The notes below the pieces were generated by a model that was given only the letters and a program-made list of their open reading frames with translations, did no database searches and was not told where the DNA came from. Made by a program: the position numbers and the translations under genes. Below are positions 50,028 to 58,167 of a stretch of 64,000 nt of DNA, one piece after another; position 1 is the stretch's first letter, and every line of letters begins with the position of its first letter. Source of the DNA: an uncultured Acidobacteriaceae bacterium (lineage in GTDB: Bacteria; Acidobacteriota; Terriglobia; Terriglobales; Acidobacteriaceae); assembly GCA_903828675.1 (NCBI GenBank), contig CAIKND010000097.1, positions 1 to 64,000 on the forward strand. The letters run 5' to 3'.

Positions 50028-51131
50028 CTACTTATGCATCGTCATCGGCGCTCCGGCTATCTTCAGCCGCACACGATATACCTTGTCGCTCGCCGTAATG
50101 TAGAGCGTCTTGTGCTCCGGCCCTGCCCACGCCACGTTTGACACGCGCTCGGGAATCAGAATCGTGCCCAGCGGCTTGCCGTCAGGTGAAAAGATCCACA
50201 CGCCTGCCGGGCCCGCGCTATAGATATTTCCTTCCACATCCACCTTCATCCCGTCGGGGTTGCCGGGACGCGTATCCGCGGTGTCATCGTAAAGCAGCTT
50301 GGCATCCGTCAGCGTTCCATCCGCCTTTACGTTGTAGCGCATCCAAATCTTCTTCGGCTGCGAATTATTTACGTATAGATACTTCTCATCCGGCGAGAAA
50401 GCGATGCCGTTGGGCCGCGTCAGATCGCTGACCAGCAGCCACAGCTTCTCGTGCTCCGCAGGTGCGCCCGCCGCGTGCTCGAGCGCGTGGGCAAGCCGGT
50501 ACACTCCGTTCACATCGAGCTGCTTTTCGGGGTCCGTGTCCTGCTGCGTCTGCAAACCGTAAGGCGGATCGGTAAAGTAAAGCGCGCCGTCCGACTTGTA
50601 CACCAGGTCGTTCGGACTATTCAGCCGCTTGCCGTTATACGTATCCGCAAGAATGGTGATGTGCCCCGCCGGATTCAACGCTTCAAAGCGATACACATCG
50701 CGCTGCGCATGCCCCGCAACAGTCAGCCTGCCGCGCACATCCAGCGTCATGCCGTTCGAGCCCGGCTCTGTGCCGGTGTACGGTTTCGCTCCCTTGTATC
50801 CGCTTGGCTGCAGGAAGATGCTTGTGCCCTTGTCCGGCGTCCACGTGCGAATGCTGTTGCTGGTGATGTCGGTAAAGTACAGACGGCCCCCGGCCCACAC
50901 CGGCCCTTCCACCCACGTGAATCCGTCCGCGATGCGCTCCAGCTTAGCCCCCGCTGGAACAATCCGGTCAACTGACGCATCCAGTCTGTCCATCTTCAAA
51001 GCTGTCGAGTTATCGGCGCTGGTTGCGGCGGGCTTTTCTTGTGTGGCGGCCTTCGGCCCGCACATCGTCAACGCACATGTAACTGCGATCGCAATCAAGG
51101 CGAGATTCCGGTGCTGATTCAACAGTTTCAT
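50028..51131 (-). CDS. SMP-30/gluconolactonase-like exported lactonase
   Basis: From ATG 51131 the protein has 367 residues with a signal peptide (LALIAIAVTCALTMCG). The six-bladed propeller motifs are clear: FTWVEGPVWAGGRLYFTDI, GSNGMTLDVRGRLTVAGH, LNSPNDLVYKSDGALYFTDPPYG and GNPDGMKVDVEGNIYSAG, with Glu, Asn and Asp residues that normally bind the metal. The likely reaction is hydrolysis of an aldonolactone or aldarolactone. That step would connect uronate oxidation to the hexarate dehydratases. The exact lactone is unknown. Confidence 0.88.
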   Translation of the reverse strand: MKLLNQHRNLALIAIAVTCALTMCGPKAATQEKPAATSADNSTALKMDRLDASVDRIVPAGAKLERIADGFTWVEGPVWAGGRLYFTDITSNSIRTWTPDKGTSIFLQPSGYKGAKPYTGTEPGSNGMTLDVRGRLTVAGHAQRDVYRFEALNPAGHITILADTYNGKRLNSPNDLVYKSDGALYFTDPPYGLQTQQDTDPEKQLDVNGVYRLAHALEHAAGAPAEHEKLWLLVSDLTRPNGIAFSPDEKYLYVNNSQPKKIWMRYNVKADGTLTDAKLLYDDTADTRPGNPDGMKVDVEGNIYSAGPAGVWIFSPDGKPLGTILIPERVSNVAWAGPEHKTLYITASDKVYRVRLKIAGAPMTMHK

Positions 51132-51235
51132 ATTCTTCTTCCTGAGAGGGTTAGGGGTTGCAGTAGCCAAAGAAATTCCTGCGACCTCCATCTATAAGCC
51201 TGCGGATCTCCGCTGTCAAGATTTGCTGCGCCCTC

Positions 51236-53497
51236 TTAAACCTCGATGCACTTCACCGTCATTGGCTCCAGATGCACTCTGCCCAACTTCACCGTCGCAT
51301 TCCGCGACTTAGGCTGGCAAGTTACATCCGCATCCGCAGGTTGCGAGAACAGATTCATCAAGAACAGAACCGACCGGTTTCCCTTTGTCCGCAGGCTTGT
51401 CCACACCGCCGGATTCGTGCAGGTAATCTTCGACTGAGCTCCAAGCCTCGCCAGCAGCGTGCTGACCAACTGTTGATGTTCTATTCTGCCGTGGCTCCAA
51501 CTCATGCCGAGAAAAATTGCCTTCCCGCCGCCCTTCGTAGTCAGTTGCCAGGCAATAACATCTCCTGAGAATTCGTCCACACCGAGCACCTCCGCTCCGG
51601 CGGGCAGCTTCGTCGTAGTAAACACAGCGCCGTTGCTGGTGATGTTATGAGCCCCGGCAATATCGATGCGGACCACCTCCCGCTGCTGATTCCGGACCAT
51701 CGGATTGCCAAGGAAATCCGACAGTATGGTCGAGGGCTTGAAGATTTCATCGTAAGCAGGCAGTGTAGGCGTTATCAGCGCAGACCCCTTGTTCTCAAGG
51801 AACCGCACAATGCGCTCCTGTTTCGCGGTCGCCATGCAACTCGACCCAATCACAACAAGCGGCATCTGGCCATCGCCCAACCATGCATCGGAACCAAGAT
51901 CGCAAAACGCCGGTGACAGCGCGGCGCAAAATGAGCTTGTCAGAAGGCCCTTGCGCAGGAACTCCCATGCGGATGGATTGGAGAAAAGTTGTTCGCCGTT
52001 GTATTTCCAATACCGGAGTGAGCGGGGCAAATCGAAGTCGAGAGCCACGTGAAAATCCGCCTCGCGTTCGGCCTCGGCCAGCCACTCGTTGTCCATGAGA
52101 AAGGTTCCAAATTCCTTTTGCGCTCCATAGAGCGGACGAATCTCGCCGCCTCCACCAATGGCCGCTCCGTAGTCATAGTCATCTGAAGTCTGGCCCAGTC
52201 TGGGTGGGTTTGGGCCACCGGAAAATACATAGTAGTTACTGCCTTTCATCCCGTAGGCAAGGTGCATCCTATACCATGCAGCGCAGTCTCCTGCCTGTAT
52301 TGGCGGCCAGTTATATGGACTTCCACCTTGTAACTCGAATACCATCGGCGGATAACCCATGATCCGCAACATCTCCATCGAACAGAAGATATCCACGCTC
52401 GCCGGAGCGGTCGGGTTGTCGGGCCGGTCCTGCCCCAGGTTGTAATAGGAATCGGTTCCTAAAAGGAAGTCTTTTCCCTGCGAGCGAAGAGTCTCAAGAA
52501 ACAGCGGGCTCATATTCGGTTCGCCGGCATTGTGACAGAACGGAACCCCGATCCCGTTCTCGCGGGCGAGGCCTGCGAGTATCCGCGCGTATTCCTGAAC
52601 CGTGCCCAGATAAAACTCGAAATAGTCCTTTGCCCGTCGCAGGTCGGCGAGGCACTTGCATCGATCCGGAGAAATCGGCGTTGCAGTTTCGAACGACTCG
52701 AAATGAGCGCCATAGGCATCGTTCAGGCTCGCCACACCATCGTAGCGGCCACGCAAAAAGTCCGGATATCTTCCTCCGCTCTTGCCGATGCCCATGCTCT
52801 CCCGGTTATAGTCCAGGCTGCCGCGCCACAGGTGCAGGCCGGTAAGTTCATTGTCCAGTTGCATCATGGCAACAGGCCCACCCTGCTGCACCGTATGTCT
52901 TGCAATAATCGGACATACCTGCCGGAACCAACGCGTCACATTCTCCAGATAGATGGGGTGCACATAAGAAACCGTGTCTCCCAAATGCTTGTCGTCGATG
53001 GTTCGCGCTAGAAGCTCGGGATGACCCTTGATGAGCCAATCGGGAATTCCGCCGTGAATTAGTTCCGAGCCCACGAATGGGCCGGGACGAACCAATACCA
53101 GCAAGCCCGCCGCGCCTGCCGCCCCTAGAAATGATTCGAAATCATGGACGCCATCGCCGGATTCAAACAGGAACTTCCCCGGCTGCGGCTCGTGCACTGC
53201 CCAAGGAATATAGGTGGCAATGCAATTTCCGCTAGCCTCCTTGAAAAGCTCCATTCTCCGCCGCCAGTCGGCCTTTGGCGCACGGAAATAATGCATCTCG
53301 CCGGAGATCAGAAATGTCTTTCGCCCATCGATCTCCAGGCAATCTTCCATGAGTCGAATACCGCGCATACCTGGCGCATTGCTCATGTGCGCAGCGCGGT
53401 TCGCAGACTGAAGAGCTGTGGAACTCAGATGCCTGGGCAACAATGTCTCAAGCCCCGCAATCCCCATGCCTGAAAGAAAAACGCGACGATCGATCAT
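51236..53497 (-). CDS. Glycoside hydrolase family 35-type beta-galactosidase, exported
   Basis: From ATG 53497 (GAAGGAAG upstream) the protein has 753 residues. A twin-arginine-like leader (IDRRVFLSGMGIAGLETLL) precedes the TIM barrel. GH35 motifs include LISGEMHYFRAPKADWRRRM, NCIATYIPWAVHEPQPGKF, VLVRPGPFVGSELIHGGIPDW and MMQLDNELTG (acid/base Glu). YPPMVFELQGG (probable nucleophile Glu) follows. Jelly-roll domains make up the C-terminus. It would release beta-galactosyl or related residues from plant or bacterial glycans. It is separated from the SMP-30 gene by 104 bp on the same strand. Confidence 0.9.
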   Translation of the reverse strand: MIDRRVFLSGMGIAGLETLLPRHLSSTALQSANRAAHMSNAPGMRGIRLMEDCLEIDGRKTFLISGEMHYFRAPKADWRRRMELFKEASGNCIATYIPWAVHEPQPGKFLFESGDGVHDFESFLGAAGAAGLLVLVRPGPFVGSELIHGGIPDWLIKGHPELLARTIDDKHLGDTVSYVHPIYLENVTRWFRQVCPIIARHTVQQGGPVAMMQLDNELTGLHLWRGSLDYNRESMGIGKSGGRYPDFLRGRYDGVASLNDAYGAHFESFETATPISPDRCKCLADLRRAKDYFEFYLGTVQEYARILAGLARENGIGVPFCHNAGEPNMSPLFLETLRSQGKDFLLGTDSYYNLGQDRPDNPTAPASVDIFCSMEMLRIMGYPPMVFELQGGSPYNWPPIQAGDCAAWYRMHLAYGMKGSNYYVFSGGPNPPRLGQTSDDYDYGAAIGGGGEIRPLYGAQKEFGTFLMDNEWLAEAEREADFHVALDFDLPRSLRYWKYNGEQLFSNPSAWEFLRKGLLTSSFCAALSPAFCDLGSDAWLGDGQMPLVVIGSSCMATAKQERIVRFLENKGSALITPTLPAYDEIFKPSTILSDFLGNPMVRNQQREVVRIDIAGAHNITSNGAVFTTTKLPAGAEVLGVDEFSGDVIAWQLTTKGGGKAIFLGMSWSHGRIEHQQLVSTLLARLGAQSKITCTNPAVWTSLRTKGNRSVLFLMNLFSQPADADVTCQPKSRNATVKLGRVHLEPMTVKCIEV

Positions 53498-53724
53498 GAA
53501 TACTTCCTTCTCTTGAATCGGCCGGCCCCCAGAGCCCACCGCATTGCCATTCATGCACAATGCGCCAGCATAGAGTCTTCAGCTTGTTCCCGCAAGCGCC
53601 TTCGTTTGTACCTGTTCGCGAGTTGTCGAGCACCGGTTGCGGCAAACTCCACGCGGGACTATCTTCGTGGTGCGTGGCACAACCGGGACAATTGCCTCCC
53701 AAGCCGCGCGGAAGGGAACCTGCA

Positions 53725-54138
53725 ATGTACGCTCAAGAAATGCGCCGGCGGCTCAGCTTCGCACCATGTCTACTTCTGTTCCTGGTCTCGGCCTGCGGTC
53801 TTCGCACCGCCTCGGCTGCCGTCAAAGTCTTAACGGATGCGGACAAAGGCGGAACCGTCCACCTGAAGACCGGCGACCAGTTGGAACTCCACTTGAAATC
53901 CAACCCCACCACGGGTTACATGTGGTACGTCCATCCGAAATCGACGCCACTGTTGAAACTCCTCGGCCAGTCGCAAACCCAAGCCACACAGCCCGGCCTG
54001 GGGCGCCCTATCTTCCAGATCTTCAAGTTTCAAGCCGTCAGCGCAGGAGACGGAGTCCTGCTGCTCCACTACGTCCGCTCCTGGGAGAAGCCCGCGGCAG
54101 ATGAAGATGAATTCGACCTCCATGTGCTAATCCACTGA
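53725..54138 (+). CDS. Chagasin-like (I42) cysteine-protease inhibitor, probable lipoprotein
   Basis: From ATG 53725 (GGAAGGGAA upstream) the protein has 137 residues. A lipobox-like LLLFLVSAC suggests a lipoprotein. The chagasin loops are recognisable: SNPTTGYMWYV and YVRSWEKP, with an intervening beta-rich core. Known members inhibit papain-type proteases. The open frame extends upstream to 53560 but without a start signal. It is divergent from the GH35 gene. Confidence 0.85.
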   Translation: MYAQEMRRRLSFAPCLLLFLVSACGLRTASAAVKVLTDADKGGTVHLKTGDQLELHLKSNPTTGYMWYVHPKSTPLLKLLGQSQTQATQPGLGRPIFQIFKFQAVSAGDGVLLLHYVRSWEKPAADEDEFDLHVLIH

Positions 54139-54245
54139 CGGCGAAACAAGGCCAATCAGCAGCACTAAACCATTTCCAGGCGGCGGCCTGACCCGGTCTC
54201 CGGCTAGGCCCTGTGAAAACGCCCGCGAAGCGCATACAATTCAGG

Positions 54246-54560
54246 ATGAAAATGGCTAAGACTAAGGAACAGATTTTCGAAGTCGCTTGCCCGGACTGCG
54301 GGGCAATGCTCAAGATCGATGCGGCCACCGGCCTGGTGGTCAGCCATACCCCGGCTCCGCGCAAGCGGATGTTTGAGGACTTGGAGACCGCTGCCCAGGC
54401 CATGCGCGACCAGGAAGAGCGCAAAGAGTCCATCTTCCGCCAATCTGTCGACGCGGAAAAGAACAAGGCCGATCTGCTCGAAAAGAAGTTTGCCGAGGCC
54501 ATGCGCAAGGCCAAGGACGCGCCTGAAGGCAAACCCTTCCGCGAATTCGATTTGGATTGA
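54246..54560 (+). CDS. Small CPxCG zinc-ribbon-like protein of unknown function
   Basis: The protein has 104 residues. A single CPDCG knuckle near the N-terminus (EVACPDCGAMLKIDAATG) is followed by a basic stretch and a long charged helix (LETAAQAMRDQEERKESIFRQSVDAEKNKADLLEKKF). The single knuckle suggests a dimeric or partial metal site. ATG 54252 is an alternative start. I have no function to propose. Confidence 0.75.
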   Translation: MKMAKTKEQIFEVACPDCGAMLKIDAATGLVVSHTPAPRKRMFEDLETAAQAMRDQEERKESIFRQSVDAEKNKADLLEKKFAEAMRKAKDAPEGKPFREFDLD

Positions 54561-54676
54561 TTCCTAAGGCAATCCCAGGCCGCGGAGAGAACTTCCCCTG
54601 CCTCGGGGTTTAGAGCGATACTCAAGACACCGCTCCTGTGCCCGCGTGGCCGTAGTTTGGAACGGGAGGAGACATC

Positions 54677-55012
54677 ATGGTGGCCGTGCCGCTTTCAAAG
54701 CCAGTCAACGATTCTGAGTTACTGCCGTGCGCCCCAGAGGGCGGCTCCGTCCACTTGGTCCGCATTGCCGCAGCCGGCACCCTCATCACCAGCGGTGCGC
54801 TGCTGCTGGCCGGCAAGCGCCGCGCGGGGCTGTTGGCGGCGGCCACCGGTACATCCTTGGCTCTGCTCGATCAGCAGGAGACCCTCCGGTCTTGGTGGAA
54901 GATTCTTCCCGGCTACATCAACGATGTGCAGCGGCTCCTGGACCATGTGCAGGGCACCCTGGACGATGTCGCCATCCGGCGTGAGAAACTAGGCCGCATC
55001 ATCGGCAGGTAA
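54677..55012 (+). CDS. Small membrane protein of unknown function
   Basis: The 111-residue protein has a hydrophobic hairpin-like region (LVRIAAAGTLITSGALLLAGKRRAGLLAAATGTSLALL) and an amphipathic tail. A strong GGGAGGAG ribosome-binding site precedes ATG 54677. Together with the preceding zinc-ribbon gene it forms a plus-strand pair. It converges tightly with the DUF59 gene (6 bp between stop codons). Confidence 0.75.
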   Translation: MVAVPLSKPVNDSELLPCAPEGGSVHLVRIAAAGTLITSGALLLAGKRRAGLLAAATGTSLALLDQQETLRSWWKILPGYINDVQRLLDHVQGTLDDVAIRREKLGRIIGR

Positions 55013-55018
55013 GTTTTC

Positions 55019-55345
55019 TCAGATTCCCAACTGCTTGCGCCCAGCCTCGCTGATGCGGTGCGCCGTCCATCTCGGCTCCCAAACCAGCTCCACTTCCACT
55101 TTGCTGACGTCCGGAATTCCGGCCAGGCGGTTGTTTACCTGTTCAAAAATCAGCCCGCTTGCCGGGCATTGCGGAGTGGTCAGCGTCATGGTCACCTTTA
55201 CCCACTGCCGCGGCCATTTTGGCGTCGAGTCCGGGTCGGGGCCGGTCGCGACCGAGTAGATCAACCCCAAATCCACAAGGTTCAGCTTCACCTCAGGATC
55301 GAAGCAGTCGCGCAGCGCAGTGAAGATATCGGCTTCCGTAAGCAT
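55019..55345 (-). CDS. DUF59/MIP18-family iron-sulfur assembly protein (SufT/PaaD-like)
   Basis: From ATG 55345 the protein has 108 residues. The family motifs CFDPEVKLNLVDLGLIYSV and MTLTTPQCPASGLIFEQV (with the conserved Cys in TPQCP) are clear. Members support maturation of [Fe-S] proteins or act with ring-hydroxylase systems; the lack of paa genes nearby favours an Fe-S assembly role. It is downstream of ispA, after element F. Confidence 0.9.
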   Translation of the reverse strand: MLTEADIFTALRDCFDPEVKLNLVDLGLIYSVATGPDPDSTPKWPRQWVKVTMTLTTPQCPASGLIFEQVNNRLAGIPDVSKVEVELVWEPRWTAHRISEAGRKQLGI

Positions 55346-55433
55346 TGTATTTGCCTCTGGCTTGTGACGGAGAGGAACCACGTCTCTCGTTGGCGCGCGT
55401 ACGCAGTCAGGTGGTCAACAACGGTGCTGGCAA

Positions 55434-55482
55434 AACTGAAAGCTGGTAGCTGGAAGCTGGTAGCTGGAAGCTGCCTTTCAGT
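55434..55482. repeat. Heptad-repeat element F (after the polyprenyl synthase gene)
   Basis: Words from 55434: AACTGAA, AGCTGGT, AGCTGGA, AGCTGGT, AGCTGGA, AGCTGCC, then TTTCAGT. The period is seven. The arms are short (ACTGAAAG against CTTTCAGT). The stop codon of the synthase gene (55478-55480) lies inside the terminal word. Confidence 0.8.
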
Positions 55483-56377
55483 TCTTCCGCTCTACCAGAT
55501 ACCTCGCCACGGCCTTCAATCCATCCGCGCGGGCTCCGTAGGGCTCAAGCGCCGCAAAGGCCTCTTCAATCAGCCGGGCCGCGTCGCGCTCGCTCTGCTC
55601 AATGCCATACACTGCCGGCCAGGTTGCCTTTTCGGTAGCCTGATCCTTGCCGGCAGTCTTGCCCAGTTGCGCCGAGTCCACGGTCATGTCCAGCACATCG
55701 TCAACTATCTGAAACGCCAGGCCGGCCTTGCACCCGAACAGCGTCAGGCGGGCAACATCTTCCAGCGTTGCGCCGGCATACACCCCCCCGGCCACCACGC
55801 TTACGCGGATCAGCGCACCGGTCTTGGCTCGGTGAATGGCCTCTACCAGCTTGGGCGTGGGCTTCTGGTGTTCGCTCTCAATGTCCAGCACCTGCCCACC
55901 GATCATGCCGTCCACGGTACCCACGCCGTTGGCGATCAGGCCGATAATCTGCACCACGGCAGTCGGCGGCGCATCCAGCCCGGCCAGCACCTCAAATGCG
56001 CGTGTCTGCAGCGCATCGCCGGCCAATATGGCGATGGCTTCTCCAAACACCACATGGCAGGTGGGCTTGCCGCGGCGTAGGTCGTCGTTGTCCAGCGCAG
56101 GCAGGTCATCGTGAATCAGCGAGTACGTGTGCAGCATTTCCAGCGCCGCGCCCAGCCGGGCAATTCCTGGCGGTAATGCGCCGGAAATCGTAATGCCCGC
56201 CTGCATCGCAAGTACTGGCCTCAGCCGCTTGCCTCCGGCAAAGGTCGAGTGGCGCATCGCTCCATGGATCGACGCCGGCACTGTTTCTACACTCGGAAGC
56301 AGTTCTTCCAACGCCCTGTCGGCCAGCTCCGCGCCTTGCTTCAGCAGAGATTTCACATCGACTGTCATCGCTCTCAT
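55478..56377 (-). CDS. ispA: Polyprenyl (farnesyl/geranylgeranyl) diphosphate synthase
   Basis: The protein has 299 residues. The motifs GGKRLRPVLAMQ, first aspartate-rich DDLPALDNDDLRRGKPT and second FQIVDDVLDMT define a short-chain trans-prenyltransferase. The two residues inserted in the first Asp-rich motif (DDxxxxD) are the usual form of bacterial FPP/GGPP synthases. ATG 56377 overlaps the upstream stop as ATGA and is preferred over ATG 56368. It condenses IPP with allylic diphosphates. Confidence 0.94.
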   Translation of the reverse strand: MRAMTVDVKSLLKQGAELADRALEELLPSVETVPASIHGAMRHSTFAGGKRLRPVLAMQAGITISGALPPGIARLGAALEMLHTYSLIHDDLPALDNDDLRRGKPTCHVVFGEAIAILAGDALQTRAFEVLAGLDAPPTAVVQIIGLIANGVGTVDGMIGGQVLDIESEHQKPTPKLVEAIHRAKTGALIRVSVVAGGVYAGATLEDVARLTLFGCKAGLAFQIVDDVLDMTVDSAQLGKTAGKDQATEKATWPAVYGIEQSERDAARLIEEAFAALEPYGARADGLKAVARYLVERKN

Positions 56378-58167
56378 GATAACCGAGCCAGGCGCAGCCT
56401 ACGCTCCAGTAAACCGAGTCCTGTGAGTAGCAACATACTCAACCCGCTCAGCCAGCGCCCCAGCCAAACATCCGGAGTTGCGGTCCAGTCCACGGTCAGG
56501 TCCAGGGACCCTTGCGGCACCGGCACCACCATCAGCCCATCGTCGCGCCGGGGCAGGGAAGCGACAGGCCGCCCATTCAGCTTCACCGCCCAGGCCGGAT
56601 ACCTGCGCAGCCGCAGGACAAGAAATCCAGCGCGATCGGTCGCGGCATGGATGCGCAGATGCTCGGGCCCGCTGCCTTGAGCCGCCGCAAAAGTCGCCTC
56701 GCAGTTTTCTTGCGCGGTGTTCCACGCGGCGGGCGTGTCGTCGGTCTTTCCGTCCTGGTCAAACTCGGCCGTCGCGTCGCTCACCAGGCAGGCCTCCGGC
56801 ATCCCGGTTACGACCTTCGTATTGTCTGCGCCAAGAGGCTCGTACTCAAACGTGCCGGTAAAGCCATGCCCAGACCGGTATTCGTCCAGCATCGGGGCCA
56901 CCGCGTCCTCATCGTCGCAAGGCTGAAAAAAGCTCTTTGCCGCGAAAGCGGTCAGCCCAAAAAACACTCCAGCGCAGGCCGCTCCCACAGCAATGCGCCG
57001 CCACGCCCGGCTCGATTTCCGGGGCCAGACGGCTGCGGCTACGAAGATGGCCATCGGCGCCTCCAGAACCAGCAGCCAGCGCCAGGGAAATTGAAGGAAC
57101 CGCAAATCGGGGAGCAAATTCCAGACCGGCCGCGAAAAAGGGAACTGCAGCAGAAGAACGGCAACCGGAACCAGCCCGAGTGGAACCAACCACGATCGCC
57201 GCCCTGGCAGGCTGCCGCGCAGTCCGCTCATAAGCAACCCGCCAAGCGCCGCCACGACCATGATTACGGCGATGGTTGAGGCCAGGCGCAGTACCTGGTC
57301 GTGAAATGCCATGGACGGATCGGCGTGCACGGCATAAAGCCAATTGTTTTCCAGCGTCTGTCCGGGGTCCTCGGTCACCTGGTAGATATCCACCCAGCGC
57401 TGCTCCCAGGCCGCGGGCAGCAGGTAGACCGCGATCAGCCCCATCCCCAGCACCGCCCCGGCGGAAGCCCGTAGCGCCGGCGCCCAGGACCGTGAAAGCA
57501 GAGTCTGCGTCAGCGCCACTGCCGCCAGCAGGTAGCAGGCCATCACGCCGACAGTCGGGTTCGAAAGCCACGCTCCCGCAATCGCCAGCGCCAGCGGCAC
57601 GGCCGACCCATCCAATGCGCGCTTTGCAATATGCACCGCCGGGTTCACCTCGCGCAGCGCAAACAACAGCACCAGCGGAATCCAGAAGCCCCCCGCCAGC
57701 TCCGCAAAAGCTGTCCGCTCGTACGCCGTAAACAGCGCATAGCCTGAGAACAGAGCGACGCATCCAGCCAGGGTTGCCGCACCATCCCCAAGCGCCTGCC
57801 GCGCCAGCGCTCTGGTCGCCAGGCCCGTCCCCGCCAGCAGCAGAAACGTCATGGCGATGGGAACCATCGTCCACGGCAGAACGGCCCCCAGCGCGGCCCC
57901 CAGCATCCAGGTAAGCGGCGAATAAAACACAAATCGCGCTTCCCCCGCCCCATAGTTCGCGCTCGCGGCCCAGTGCGGATACACGATTCCATGCCGCCAG
58001 CCATTCAGCGCATCGAACCACGAAACCAGATGAAAGTCGAAATCATGCCCGCACGAGTTGCCCAGCGCAAGTTGAGGCGCAACGGCCAGCGCCGCAGCCA
58101 GCAGCACCACCACCGGCCCAATCCAATGTCGCCAGTGGGCGCGCTCAGCCCCTGCCCCCTGCTTCAT
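56374..58167 (-). CDS. Large polytopic membrane protein (PF10131-like, glycosyltransferase-fold type)
   Basis: From ATG 58167 the protein has 597 residues with about ten or more transmembrane helices and a C-terminal soluble beta-domain. The N-terminal SCGHDFDFHLVSWFDALNGW motif with YPHWAASANYGAGEARFVFYSPL resembles the membrane family historically labelled '6-pyruvoyl-tetrahydropterin synthase-related', which looks like GT-C-type lipid-linked glycosyltransferases. The longer reading frame to 58710 overlaps the acylase gene and is not real. It is coupled by ATGA overlaps to both neighbours. Confidence 0.85.
   Translation of the reverse strand: MKQGAGAERAHWRHWIGPVVVLLAAALAVAPQLALGNSCGHDFDFHLVSWFDALNGWRHGIVYPHWAASANYGAGEARFVFYSPLTWMLGAALGAVLPWTMVPIAMTFLLLAGTGLATRALARQALGDGAATLAGCVALFSGYALFTAYERTAFAELAGGFWIPLVLLFALREVNPAVHIAKRALDGSAVPLALAIAGAWLSNPTVGVMACYLLAAVALTQTLLSRSWAPALRASAGAVLGMGLIAVYLLPAAWEQRWVDIYQVTEDPGQTLENNWLYAVHADPSMAFHDQVLRLASTIAVIMVVAALGGLLMSGLRGSLPGRRSWLVPLGLVPVAVLLLQFPFSRPVWNLLPDLRFLQFPWRWLLVLEAPMAIFVAAAVWPRKSSRAWRRIAVGAACAGVFFGLTAFAAKSFFQPCDDEDAVAPMLDEYRSGHGFTGTFEYEPLGADNTKVVTGMPEACLVSDATAEFDQDGKTDDTPAAWNTAQENCEATFAAAQGSGPEHLRIHAATDRAGFLVLRLRRYPAWAVKLNGRPVASLPRRDDGLMVVPVPQGSLDLTVDWTATPDVWLGRWLSGLSMLLLTGLGLLERRLRLARLS

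Noticed and set aside
55058..56080. 340-residue plus-strand reading frame opposite the DUF59 and polyprenyl synthase genes
   Set aside because: It runs antisense to two genes with clear active-site motifs and crosses a repeat element.
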